From assembly GCF_020164745.1 (NCBI RefSeq), contig NZ_JAIUGV010000005.1, forward strand, positions 186,001 to 250,000: a stretch of 64,000 nt of DNA, given 5' to 3'. The notes below the pieces were generated by a model. That model worked only from the letters and a program-made list of their open reading frames with translations. It was not told the DNA's origin and did not search any database. This DNA is from Mesorhizobium sp. ES1-4. Its GTDB lineage: Bacteria; Pseudomonadota; Alphaproteobacteria; Rhizobiales; Rhizobiaceae. Shown here piece after piece: positions 47,565-54,830 of this stretch (position 1 is its first letter; the number at the start of each line of letters is the position of its first letter). Position numbers and translations under genes: made by a program.

Positions 47565-47891
47565 TTATTGTTGGCTAGGGTAGTCCTTTTCTGGGCGGAT
47601 CGCGTTCGATGCCATGACGACGTTGGAAATTGCCAACGAAGCGTCGAGGCTGCCGTCTGGCCGCACCTTCCAGACGATTTGATCGTAGTCGTCCTCCAAT
47701 GCGGGATCGACGGCGAGACATTTGGCGACGACATGCGGCGCTTGCCCCTGCACGTCGCCCATGGCGAAGGGGCGCTCGGCGGTGCATTCGTCAGCAGTCG
47801 CAAAAACACTCACAGGCACTTGCAACTCCCGACATTCGCCCATCGTGTTCGAGCAGCCGATCACCAGCAACAACGCGGCTATGTGTTCCAT
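47565..47891 (-). CDS. small secreted Cys-containing protein, unknown function
   Basis: A 108-residue protein with a hydrophobic N-terminal segment (MEHIAALLLVIGC), then CRELQVPVSVFATADECTAERPFAMGDV and a C-terminal VWKVRPDGSLDASLAI. Four cysteines suggest export. An EcfG-type promoter (GGAAC-N17-CGTT) lies 24 bases upstream of the start, tying it to the general stress response. No family name is known to me. Confidence 0.7.
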   Translation of the reverse strand: MEHIAALLLVIGCSNTMGECRELQVPVSVFATADECTAERPFAMGDVQGQAPHVVAKCLAVDPALEDDYDQIVWKVRPDGSLDASLAISNVVMASNAIRPEKDYPSQQ

Positions 47892-47914
47892 GACAGGTGT
47901 CCTCTGGCCGCAAT

Positions 47915-47940
47915 AACGGCCGACATCGTCAAAAAGTTCC
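47915..47940 (-). promoter_or_regulatory. EcfG-type promoter of the 47891 gene
   Basis: On the minus strand: GGAAC (plus-strand GTTCC 47936-47940), 17 bases, CGTT (plus-strand AACG 47915-47918). The -10 element is 24 bases before the ATG. Confidence 0.6.
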
Positions 47941-48061
47941 TGTCATTCCAATGGTGTTACGCGAATACTTCGGAAAATCGCGGCTCCCTAGGTCGCATCG
48001 CTGCGACGTCGCCGACCGGGCGACTTAAACGGGCGGGGCAGTGAGGAGAGCAGGACTTAAG

Positions 48062-48325
48062 TCAGGCCAAATGCCAGAGAACGGCCAGCAATGTTATCGT
48101 GGCCAAGGCAAGAACGGTCCCCTTCATCAAGCCTTTGCCCGCTTCGGGGAGCGTTTCCACGGAGGATTCGGATTCCAGAAATTCGCCCATCGAAATGCGG
48201 GCGGCTTGTTCCAGTCTGTTGATGTCGGCAACCGTCAAGACCTTCCTCCCGTACCGCACTGCAAGCCTCGCCAACAAATGTCCGAAGACGGTGCGGGTTC
48301 CGGCGGTATCCGGGAAAAACAGCAT
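48062..48325 (-). CDS. small membrane-anchored protein, unknown function
   Basis: An 87-residue protein beginning MLFFPDTAGTRTVFGHLLARLAVRYGRKVLTVADINRL, with a C-terminal membrane helix (about 66-85: GTVLALATITLLAVLWHLA). GAGGAC precedes the ATG at 48325. It lies 49 bases downstream of the soluble HWE kinase on the same strand, so may be co-transcribed with it. The middle (LEQAARISMGEFLESESSVETL) is acidic. Confidence 0.6.
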   Translation of the reverse strand: MLFFPDTAGTRTVFGHLLARLAVRYGRKVLTVADINRLEQAARISMGEFLESESSVETLPEAGKGLMKGTVLALATITLLAVLWHLA

Positions 48326-48374
48326 CCGTCCTCGTGGTGAACAGCCGGTTAAGAATCGCTGCTTGCCGAGGCTC

Positions 48375-49409
48375 TTACTGCGTTTCGAAATTGCTGTGCG
48401 GAACGACAAGGTGGTATTCAAGGCGACCGCCGCCTATGTCGAGGTTCGCGGAGCCGTTCAAGGACGCTGGCACCACACGCTCCAACGCGACGCTGCCAAA
48501 GCGTCTTTGACCGACCCCGTCGCCGCTGGTTCCTGTCGTTTCGGCCCAAGTCAAGGACAGCGCGACCTCCCCCGAGGCGGCGGCGTTGAGGTCGGCGGTG
48601 ACCTCCACGAAACCATCCGGCCGGGACAAGGCGCCGTAGCTGACGGAGTTGACGGCAAGTTCATGCATCGCCAGGCCGATATGCAGCGCGGCGTTGGGAT
48701 TGAGGTAGGGATTGGCGCCACGGAAGCGAAGGCTCTGCGCCGGGTTTATCCCGTAGCGGCCGACCTGGCTCGCCACCAGTTCATGCAGGGCTGCCCCTCG
48801 CCAGTTGGAGGATGTCACCAGATCCTGGGAGGAGGCCAGCGACTGCAGCCGACCGCGGAAGCGCGTCAGGAAGTCGCCGATACCGTCGGAATAGCGACCG
48901 GTCTGAGTCGCGATGCTCTGGATGATCGCCAGCAGGTTCTTCGAGCGATGGCTGACTTCACGCAGCAGCGTCGTCAGTGTCTGTTCGCGCCGCTTCTGCT
49001 CGGTTGTCTCGACCATGGTGGTGACGACGCCATGCACATCGCCGTCGTCGCCTCGGTCGGCATCGATCCAGACCTGGAACCAACGAACGCCATTCTCGAC
49101 CGGAACACTGATTTCAAGGCGCTGAGGATCGCCGGTCGCGACCACATCGCGCTTGGCGGCGCCGATACGGTCGGCCTGCGCCATCGATAGGATGCCATTA
49201 CCCTCGGCTTCGTTAGAGACCCAGGGTGCGCGCATGTTGCGAGCCCATACGGTCTTCATCTCGCGATCCTGATAAAGGACCGAAATGCCTGCATTGTGAA
49301 GCGCATGAAGAAGAGCCCGCCCAAGCTGCATGCCGCTTTCAGCGGGATGCAGCGCGATGACTTCGTCGCTCCGTGTGCCTTCCGTTCTATCTGAAGTCCT
49401 GGAACCCAT
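48375..49409 (-). CDS. soluble PAS-HWE histidine kinase
   Basis: The 344-residue cytoplasmic kinase has one PAS-type sensor domain (about 28-140, ending VVTTMVETTEQKRREQ) and an HWE/HisKA_2 core: His154 in REVSHRSKNLLAIIQSIATQT and the N-box AMHELAVNSVSYGAL. No membrane helix. In alphaproteobacteria such kinases phosphorylate PhyR; its location close to phyR makes it a candidate. A degenerate EcfG-like promoter lies 30 bases upstream of the start. Confidence 0.88.
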   Translation of the reverse strand: MGSRTSDRTEGTRSDEVIALHPAESGMQLGRALLHALHNAGISVLYQDREMKTVWARNMRAPWVSNEAEGNGILSMAQADRIGAAKRDVVATGDPQRLEISVPVENGVRWFQVWIDADRGDDGDVHGVVTTMVETTEQKRREQTLTTLLREVSHRSKNLLAIIQSIATQTGRYSDGIGDFLTRFRGRLQSLASSQDLVTSSNWRGAALHELVASQVGRYGINPAQSLRFRGANPYLNPNAALHIGLAMHELAVNSVSYGALSRPDGFVEVTADLNAAASGEVALSLTWAETTGTSGDGVGQRRFGSVALERVVPASLNGSANLDIGGGRLEYHLVVPHSNFETQ

Positions 49410-49438
49410 CGGTCAATCTGTCCACCCAACCCGGGCTG

Positions 49439-49463
49439 AACGGCTTACCCTCAAATGGTTTCC
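49439..49463 (-). promoter_or_regulatory. degenerate EcfG-type promoter of the PAS-HWE kinase
   Basis: On the minus strand GGAAA (one mismatch to GGAAC), 16 bases, CGTT (plus-strand AACG 49439-49442), ending 30 bases before the kinase ATG. It would allow positive feedback; the mismatch lowers confidence. Confidence 0.35.
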
Positions 49464-49554
49464 CTCTAAAGCGGTCCGCCGGACGGTATCCATTGAAGGA
49501 CGCCGCCCGGCGGTGGCTGGAAACCGTTTGAGGGGTGCGGCTTCCAGTGTTCGC

Positions 49555-49719
49555 TCACGCCCGCCTGAACAGGCCGGCCAGTAGAGAAATGACCAGAAAG
49601 GCGAGGAAGATGAAGAACAATATCTGCGCGATGCCGGCGGATGTGCCGGCGATGCCGCCGAAGCCCAGAGCGCCGGCTATAATCGCCACGACGAGAAATA
49701 CGAGCGCCCAGTAAAGCAT
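49555..49719 (-). CDS. DUF1328 small membrane protein
   Basis: Read from the minus strand, ATG 49719 gives 54 residues: [40 protein letters not shown] and [14 protein letters not shown], two membrane helices. This is the DUF1328 (YtjA-like) family of small envelope stress proteins. AAGGAGA precedes the start, and an exact EcfG promoter match lies 30 bases upstream. Too short to be picked by most gene finders. Confidence 0.92.
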   Translation of the reverse strand: MLYWALVFLVVAIIAGALGFGGIAGTSAGIAQILFFIFLAFLVISLLAGLFRRA

Positions 49720-49748
49720 GGTTCATCTCCTTCGAATGCTGCGGTAAA

Positions 49749-49773
49749 AACGTGGTTTGATGCGGTTTGTTCC
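49749..49773 (-). promoter_or_regulatory. EcfG-type promoter of the DUF1328 gene
   Basis: Minus strand GGAAC (plus-strand GTTCC 49769-49773), 16 bases, CGTT (plus-strand AACG 49749-49752), an exact consensus match 30 bases before the ATG. Confidence 0.7.
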
Positions 49774-49923
49774 ACCATTCGCCGAAAAAGACGGTGCTTG
49801 CAAATCTTCCGGACGGCGCGGGCTGGAAATTCGCCGCCGGTCGATGCGGCATGTCAAAAGGCCGCCGGATGCATCGCATCCCGCGGCCTTTGATTTCCTT
49901 GTCCGGCTTGTGAACGCCGCGAC

Positions 49924-50718
49924 CTATGCGGCAGCCTTGGCCTGCCGGTCGAAGAACAATGCCTGGCTGATCAGCGCCTTCACCATGTCGGGGTTGAACG
50001 GCTTGGTCACGAGGAAGGCTGGCTCGGGGCGCTCTCCGGTCAGGAGACGCTCGGGAAAGGCGGTGATGAAGATCACCGGCACCGATGTCGACGAGAGGAT
50101 TTCGTTCACGGCCTCGATGCCTGAGCTGCCGTCGGCGAGCTGGATGTCGGCCAGCACCATCTTGGGCCGGGTCTTGCCAAACATCGTCACCGCTTCGGCA
50201 TGAGTGCGCGCCGTCCCCACCACCCGGTGACCGAGGCTCTCGACCATCTCCTCTATGTCCATGGCAATCAGCGGTTCATCCTCGATGATCAGTATGTCGG
50301 TCGCCACCTGACGCGAAATCTCGTTGCTTGCCTGCGCGAGCAACTCGCTGAACTGCTCGTCACCGACATCGAGGATTTCAGCCGCTTCGTCCTCGCTGAA
50401 ACCTTCGACGGCAACCAGCAGGAAAGCCTGCCGGGGAAGTGGCGCGATCGCATTGAGATTGGCGGCCGCGCGCTGCTCCCAGCCCGATTGTGTCTGCTCC
50501 TGCGGAACGCGGATGGCGACCGATGTGAAGAGCTTGGCGAACACCTTGTACAAGGCGATCCGGTCGCTCGACGCGTCCGGGAAAATGTCGATATCGGCAA
50601 TGATGGCCTCAAGCATTGCGGCGACCAGCGCGTCGCCGCTCTCCTGCGATCCCGAGACGGCACGCGAAAAGCGCCGCAGGAAAGGAAGATGCGGAGCGAT
50701 GGTGGCGGACAGGCTCAT
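49924..50718 (-). CDS. phyR: general stress response regulator PhyR
   Basis: The 264-residue protein has the PhyR layout: an N-terminal sigma-factor-like domain (about 1-135, LPRQAFLLVAVEGFSEDEAAEILDV) and a C-terminal receiver with acidic pair IIEDEPLIAMD and phosphoacceptor Asp191 in VLADIQLADGSSG. When phosphorylated the sigma-like domain sequesters NepR and frees EcfG. It is divergent from nepR-ecfG, with back-to-back EcfG-type promoters in the intergenic region. Confidence 0.95.
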   Translation of the reverse strand: MSLSATIAPHLPFLRRFSRAVSGSQESGDALVAAMLEAIIADIDIFPDASSDRIALYKVFAKLFTSVAIRVPQEQTQSGWEQRAAANLNAIAPLPRQAFLLVAVEGFSEDEAAEILDVGDEQFSELLAQASNEISRQVATDILIIEDEPLIAMDIEEMVESLGHRVVGTARTHAEAVTMFGKTRPKMVLADIQLADGSSGIEAVNEILSSTSVPVIFITAFPERLLTGERPEPAFLVTKPFNPDMVKALISQALFFDRQAKAAA

Positions 50719-50786
50719 GGTGGACGTTTCCCTCAGATGACGCGATTGAAAAGATAGCGGCCTGCCGATTGCAAGCCCGGAGCAAC

Positions 50787-50811
50787 AACGCGGCTTTTCG
50801 GAAAAAGTTCC
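50787..50811 (-). promoter_or_regulatory. EcfG-type promoter of phyR
   Basis: Minus strand GGAAC (plus-strand GTTCC 50807-50811), 16 bases, CGTT (plus-strand AACG 50787-50790), an exact match, about 70 bases before the phyR ATG. Confidence 0.75.
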
Positions 50812-50819
50812 GTTCGCAT

Positions 50820-50844
50820 GGAACGAATCGGTGGCGGTTGCGTT
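50820..50844 (+). promoter_or_regulatory. EcfG-type promoter of nepR-ecfG
   Basis: GGAAC (50820-50824), 16 bases, CGTT (50841-50844), an exact match about 90 bases before nepR. Together with the minus-strand promoter nine bases away it makes a compact divergent autoregulated switch. Confidence 0.75.
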
Positions 50845-50932
50845 TTAGCGTCGGGATGGGCAACCAGACGAGGGTGCCGCTTGCCTTGTGTTGTGTGATT
50901 AGCGGCTTGAGTTCTGGGAATATAAGGGCGAA

Positions 50933-51136
50933 ATGAAGGACATGACAAAGAATATTCTGGCTGGCGCTGCGGGCAGGCGCCGGGACGGCGTCGGCGACCC
51001 GCTTGGGGCCAACTCCGAAATCGGACGCAAACTCAAACAATATTACGACGAGCTGGTCTCCGACAATGTGCCGGATCGCTTCGCCCGGTTGCTCAGCCAG
51101 CTGGAACAAGCCGAACCCGCACAGAAGAAGGACTGA
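50933..51136 (+). CDS. nepR: anti-sigma factor NepR
   Basis: The 67-residue protein has the NepR core: GANSEIGRKLKQYYDELVSDNVPDRFARLLSQLEQAE, two short helices that wrap around EcfG or the sigma-like domain of PhyR. A TATAAGGGCG stretch precedes the ATG. Its stop is 3 bases before the ecfG ATG, giving the conserved nepR-ecfG operon. Confidence 0.95.
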   Translation: MKDMTKNILAGAAGRRRDGVGDPLGANSEIGRKLKQYYDELVSDNVPDRFARLLSQLEQAEPAQKKD

Positions 51137-51139
51137 GGC

Positions 51140-51685
51140 ATGGCAGCGGTCTCCCAAGGCTTCAAGGCCGATCTGCTTGGGGCTATCCCCAGCTTGCGGG
51201 CCTTTGCCGTGTCGCTGACGCAAAATGCCGACAAGGCCGACGACCTCGTTCAGGAAACGCTGGTCAAGGCCTGGGACAAGCATGAGAGCTTTCAGCCCGG
51301 CACCAATCTCAAGGCATGGCTTTTCACAATCCTGCGCAACGAATTCTATTCGCAGATGCGCAAGCGCGGCCGCGAGGTTCAGGACAGCGACGGCATCATG
51401 ACGGCTCGGCTTGCGGTGCATCCGGCCCAGCACGGCCAGCTCGACCTCAAGGATTTTCGCGGCGCTCTCGAGCAATTGCCGGAGGACCAGCGTGAAGCCA
51501 TCATCCTGATCGGTGCATCGGGCTTCTCCTACGAGGAGGCCGCCGAAATCTGCGGCTGCGCGGTCGGGACCATCAAGAGCCGCGTCAGCAGGGCCCGCAC
51601 ACGCCTGCAGGAAATCCTGAAAATCTCCGGCGAGGACGAGTATGGTCCCGATGCTATCTCGGCCCAGGTCACGGCGGCGCATTGA
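51140..51685 (+). CDS. ecfG: ECF sigma factor EcfG (general stress)
   Basis: The 181-residue ECF sigma factor has region 2 (LRAFAVSLTQNADKADDLVQETLVKAWDKHESFQPGTNLKAWLFTILRNEFYS) and region 4 (LPEDQREAIILIGASGFSYEEAAEICGCAVGTIKSRVSRARTRLQEIL). It directs RNA polymerase to GGAAC-N16/17-CGTT promoters. Translated right after nepR. It is the likely activator of the promoters listed in this island. Confidence 0.95.
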   Translation: MAAVSQGFKADLLGAIPSLRAFAVSLTQNADKADDLVQETLVKAWDKHESFQPGTNLKAWLFTILRNEFYSQMRKRGREVQDSDGIMTARLAVHPAQHGQLDLKDFRGALEQLPEDQREAIILIGASGFSYEEAAEICGCAVGTIKSRVSRARTRLQEILKISGEDEYGPDAISAQVTAAH

Positions 51686-51725
51686 GATGCGGGCCGGATG
51701 ACGAAGGCAGTCGACCCTCGAGGCT

Positions 51726-52181
51726 TCAGGTCTGGCCTTGGGAGTCTCGACCGTAGGCCATCGCCACGGCTTCGACGAGGTCCGCTCCTGAATAGGGCTT
51801 GGTGACCAGCCTCACGCCGGGGAAAGATGCCTTGATCTCGTCCGCATCCGAATAGCCGGACGCAAATACGAACGGCACGCCGGTCTCACGCAGGCCCGCG
51901 GCGAATTCGAGCGTCGAGGCGCCGCCCAGCATCAGATCGACGATCGCGGCGTCGAAATCCGTCGCGACCTTGCGGCCATCGATTTCGGCCAGGTCGCGCG
52001 CGACCACGACTTCACCCGCACCGTGGTCGCGGCAGAGTTGCTCGACATCCATGGCTATGAGGAATTCGTCCTCCAAGACAAGAATGCGCAATCCGTCAAG
52101 TAATTGGGGCACAGGCAATCGCTCCTTGAAACGCCGGGATTCATGATCGCAATTTGGTGTGTTGTCATTTAAAAAAGACAT
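51726..52181 (-). CDS. single-domain response regulator
   Basis: The 151-residue protein is a lone receiver (about 30-145): LRILVLEDEFLIAMDVEQLC, phosphoacceptor Asp82 in AAIVDLMLGGAS, and FASGYSD with the conserved Lys in LVTKPYSGADL. No output domain. Such proteins act as phosphate sinks or relays for HWE kinases and can modulate PhyR. It lies next to ecfG and diverges from a Crp/Fnr gene. Confidence 0.88.
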   Translation of the reverse strand: MSFLNDNTPNCDHESRRFKERLPVPQLLDGLRILVLEDEFLIAMDVEQLCRDHGAGEVVVARDLAEIDGRKVATDFDAAIVDLMLGGASTLEFAAGLRETGVPFVFASGYSDADEIKASFPGVRLVTKPYSGADLVEAVAMAYGRDSQGQT

Positions 52182-52263
52182 GTGCTGGGGGTGAAAGGCC
52201 GATTTCGGTCAAGCGCGTAAAATGGACCTGCCGGCTGCGGGTCTTGCAAGAGAGGGGGGCGAA

Positions 52264-53025
52264 ATGCCAAGCCAGATCGGGCGCGCTTTTGCAACCCGGC
52301 AGTACGCTTGCGAGCAGTGCCCGTTACGGCCCCTGCCGGCATTCCGGGAGTTCGAGAAACAGGAACTGGCCTTCATCAGCAAGTTCAAGAAAGGAGAACT
52401 CGCGGTCGACAAGGGTGCCACGGTCCTCGTGGAAGGAAGTCACAGCGCGCATCTTTACACGGTGTTGTCCGGCTGGGCGTTTCGCTACAAGCTGCTGCAG
52501 GACGGCCGCCGCCAGATCCTCAACTATCTTATGCCGGGCGACCTCATCGGCCTGCAAGGCAGCGTCATGGGGGAAATGCAGCATTCCGTGGAGGCAATGT
52601 CGCCAATGCTGCTTTGCGTGTTCGAACGTGATAACCTGCATGAACTCTACCGTAACCATCCGGGTCTCGCCTACGACATCACCTGGATCGCGTCGCGTGA
52701 AGAGCGGATGCTGGACGAGAACCTGCTCAGTCTCGGGCGCCGCAGCGCGATCGAGCGCGCCGCCTACCTCATCGCCTTCATCGCCAGCCGCGCCAAGGTC
52801 GTCGGGTTGAACGGCAAGCAGTCCATCCAGATACCGATCACGCAGCAGCACATCGCCGATACGCTTGGCCTGTCGCTGGTTCACACCAACAAGACCATCC
52901 GCAAGCTGATGGACCGCCGGTTGATCGTCTGGCGCGACGGCGGTTGCGGCGTCATCGACATTGAAGGCTTGAAGCAGCTTGCCGGCTGGGAAGGGCTGGG
53001 CGAGAGCCGCCGGCCATTGATCTGA
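52264..53025 (+). CDS. Crp/Fnr-family transcriptional regulator
   Basis: The 253-residue protein has N-terminal Cys16 and Cys19 (YACEQCPLRPL), a cyclic-nucleotide-binding-type beta barrel (about 30-145), and a helix-turn-helix (ITQQHIADTLGLSLVHTNKTIRKLMDRRLI). It lacks the full four-Cys FNR cluster set, so iron-sulfur sensing is uncertain. AGAGGGGGGCG precedes the ATG at 52264; the 52222 frame start has no such site. Confidence 0.88.
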   Translation: MPSQIGRAFATRQYACEQCPLRPLPAFREFEKQELAFISKFKKGELAVDKGATVLVEGSHSAHLYTVLSGWAFRYKLLQDGRRQILNYLMPGDLIGLQGSVMGEMQHSVEAMSPMLLCVFERDNLHELYRNHPGLAYDITWIASREERMLDENLLSLGRRSAIERAAYLIAFIASRAKVVGLNGKQSIQIPITQQHIADTLGLSLVHTNKTIRKLMDRRLIVWRDGGCGVIDIEGLKQLAGWEGLGESRRPLI

Positions 53026-53098
53026 CGCGGCACTTCTTGCCGGGATGAGGCTGATCGGGTGCGCGTGGCCGGGTTTTCGGGTAGTTTGTAGCGGCATC

Positions 53099-53123
53099 GG
53101 AACCTTGAGACGCACGGCGCGTT
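53099..53123 (+). promoter_or_regulatory. EcfG-type promoter of the YqjD/YqjE-like pair
   Basis: GGAAC (53099-53103), 16 bases, CGTT (53120-53123), an exact match ending 31 bases before the ATG at 53154. Confidence 0.7.
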
Positions 53124-53153
53124 TGAAATCGAGCAATCACAAGGAGTTAAGCA

Positions 53154-53480
53154 ATGACAACCGCCGCAGGGAAGACCGTCAACGAAGCGCGGACGAATCC
53201 GGATCTCGAAGCCGATATCAGGCAGTTGAAGGCGGATATCGACAAGCTCACCAAACAACTGGCCAAGACTGGCGAACACGGCTACGGCACGGCGCGCCGG
53301 GCGGCGGCCGACGGCGTCGAGCAGTTGCGTGCCCAAGGCGAAGCGGCCTTCGACAGTCTGCGCGGCAACGCCAGGGACATCGAGGCGCAGATGGTGGCAA
53401 GCGTACGGGAAAAGCCGGTGACGTCGCTGGCAATCGCCGCTGGCGTGGGCTTCCTTTTCGCGCTGCTCGCGCGTCGCTAG
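53154..53480 (+). CDS. DUF883 (YqjD/ElaB-like) membrane-anchored protein
   Basis: A 108-residue protein with a coiled N-terminal part (LEADIRQLKADIDKLTKQLAK) and ARRAAADGVEQLRAQGEAAFDSLRGNARDIEAQMVASVREKPVTSLAIAAGVGFLFALLARR, i.e. the DUF883 pattern with a single C-terminal helix and final basic pair. E. coli YqjD/ElaB proteins associate with ribosomes at the membrane in stationary phase. An EcfG promoter precedes it. The downstream membrane gene starts 10 bases later. Confidence 0.85.
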   Translation: MTTAAGKTVNEARTNPDLEADIRQLKADIDKLTKQLAKTGEHGYGTARRAAADGVEQLRAQGEAAFDSLRGNARDIEAQMVASVREKPVTSLAIAAGVGFLFALLARR

Positions 53481-53490
53481 TTCCGCCGAG

Positions 53491-53970
53491 ATGGGACTGC
53501 TGGCTTCTCTGCTCTCGGGTCTCGCCTCGGGTGAAACAATCGCAGCCGTGCGGCGCGCGCGTAGGGCTGCGATCGCCTATGCGTTTGCCGCCCTGGCGAC
53601 ATTCTGCGGCCTCGGCTTTCTGGTCGGGGCGGCCTATATCTGGACATCGGCGCGCTATGGATCGCTCGCCGCCGCGATTGGTTTCGGTGTCGGCTTTCTG
53701 GTGATCGCCGGCCTCATTCTTCTGACCCACTGGCTGATGTCGGGCGTCCGCGTCCGTCGCGAGGCAAGGCGGCGCAAGGCCGACATGAAGGCGATCGGCA
53801 TTACGGCGGCCCTCGCGGTGCTGCCGAGCTTGCTCAAGGCAACAGGTGGGCTCAAGGGAAAAGCTGGGCTCGGGGTTATTCTCGGTCCGGCCGTGGCACT
53901 CGTGGCTTATGCCATCTACCGTGAGAACGTGAAGTCCGACACCGACCATCCGGATGCCGGCGAGGGATAG
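53491..53970 (+). CDS. phage-holin-like (YqjE-like) membrane protein
   Basis: The 159-residue protein has several hydrophobic helices (about 30-50, 55-80, 100-120, 125-145) and basic loops (RVRREARRRKAD). Its pairing with a DUF883 gene recalls the yqjD-yqjE operon, where YqjE is a holin-family protein. Translation starts 10 bases after the upstream stop, so the two share the EcfG promoter. Confidence 0.75.
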   Translation: MGLLASLLSGLASGETIAAVRRARRAAIAYAFAALATFCGLGFLVGAAYIWTSARYGSLAAAIGFGVGFLVIAGLILLTHWLMSGVRVRREARRRKADMKAIGITAALAVLPSLLKATGGLKGKAGLGVILGPAVALVAYAIYRENVKSDTDHPDAGEG

Positions 53971-54138
53971 CAGCGCCGGCGACCTGCCTCGTGTCACTTC
54001 GACAGATCTTCTAGCCCCATCGATATTTCGGCGAAGACCCCATCGCGCCGAAATTCATGGATTACTTCGCTCGAAATGACCTTGGCCAGACTGCGCCGGA
54101 TGAGGGATCGAGCCGAAGCCCTGCCGCTCGGGTGGGGC

Positions 54139-54483
54139 AAGCGGATTGGCCTTGAAGCGCGGGTCGATGGTCGCATCGGCCACCTCCATCGGTTCGTCTC
54201 CCGCCGCGATCGCATGGGCGCAGAAAGAGATGTCGGTCGCCGTTGCGGTCTCGTTCAGGCCGACGCGGGACTTGAACTATTGCCGCTCGATATCGACGAG
54301 CGTAACCAGCGCGACGGGCACTTGCATCACGGCAGTGGCAACGCTGGTGACACGATCGAAATCCGGGTCGGCCGCGGTATCCAGCATCTCCAGCCCGTGC
54401 AGCACGGCGAGCCGGTCTTCATCCTTCACCGCGCGGACGACTTCGGCCGGCAGACGGCGCACTGTTTCAGCCTTGCTATTCAC
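54139..54483 (-). pseudogene. GAF-domain protein remnant with internal stop
   Basis: Minus-strand GTG 54483 opens EDRLAVLHGLEMLDTAADPDFDRVTSVATAVMQVPVALVTLVDIERQ, a standard GAF-domain start, then a TAG (plus-strand 54277-54279) exactly where the family has Trp. Past the stop the same frame continues FKSRVGLNETATATDISFCAHAIAAGDEPMEVADATIDPRFKANPL, before similarity ends near 54139. The rest of the GAF fold and any output domain are missing. So there is at least a nonsense change (TGG to TAG) plus a 3' truncation. Confidence 0.75.
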
Positions 54484-54524
54484 CCAAGTCCCCAATGCGT
54501 GGCCGTTTTGGCCCTGGCCCGCCC

Positions 54525-54549
54525 GGAACCATCCTAGCAAGGAACCGTT
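54525..54549 (+). promoter_or_regulatory. EcfG-type promoter of the 58-aa membrane protein
   Basis: GGAAC (54525-54529), 16 bases, CGTT (54546-54549), an exact match about 58 bases before the ATG at 54607. Confidence 0.65.
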
Positions 54550-54606
54550 ACCCGACGGTGATCTACCGACTGCGCTGGTTGGCGCATAACGAGACGAGGG
54601 CCGACC

Positions 54607-54783
54607 ATGACCAAGACCATTCCTGAAAACAAAGCACGCCAGGGGCGTTGGGGTTGGCACGGCTTGCGTATCCTGATCGCGGCGCTGCTTCTAGCCTTCG
54701 TGGCTTGGGGTGTCGCTGAAATGTATGGCGAAACGGCAAAGACTCCGGCCACCGAGCAAGGAAATGCGCCGAACGGCGGCTAG
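54607..54783 (+). CDS. 58-residue single-span membrane protein
   Basis: ATG 54607 gives MTKTIPENKARQGRWGWHGL, a helix (RILIAALLLAFVAWGVAEMY) and a short polar tail (GETAKTPATEQGNAPNGG). It is too short for most gene finders, but the EcfG promoter, codon use and membrane helix support it. The GACGAGGG run before the ATG may act as ribosome site. Function unknown; an EcfG-dependent envelope peptide is the best description. Confidence 0.65.
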   Translation: MTKTIPENKARQGRWGWHGLRILIAALLLAFVAWGVAEMYGETAKTPATEQGNAPNGG

Positions 54784-54830
54784 ATTTCCGGCCATCATCG
54801 CCACGGATTGCGTCAAGGCCAGGGTCCGCA

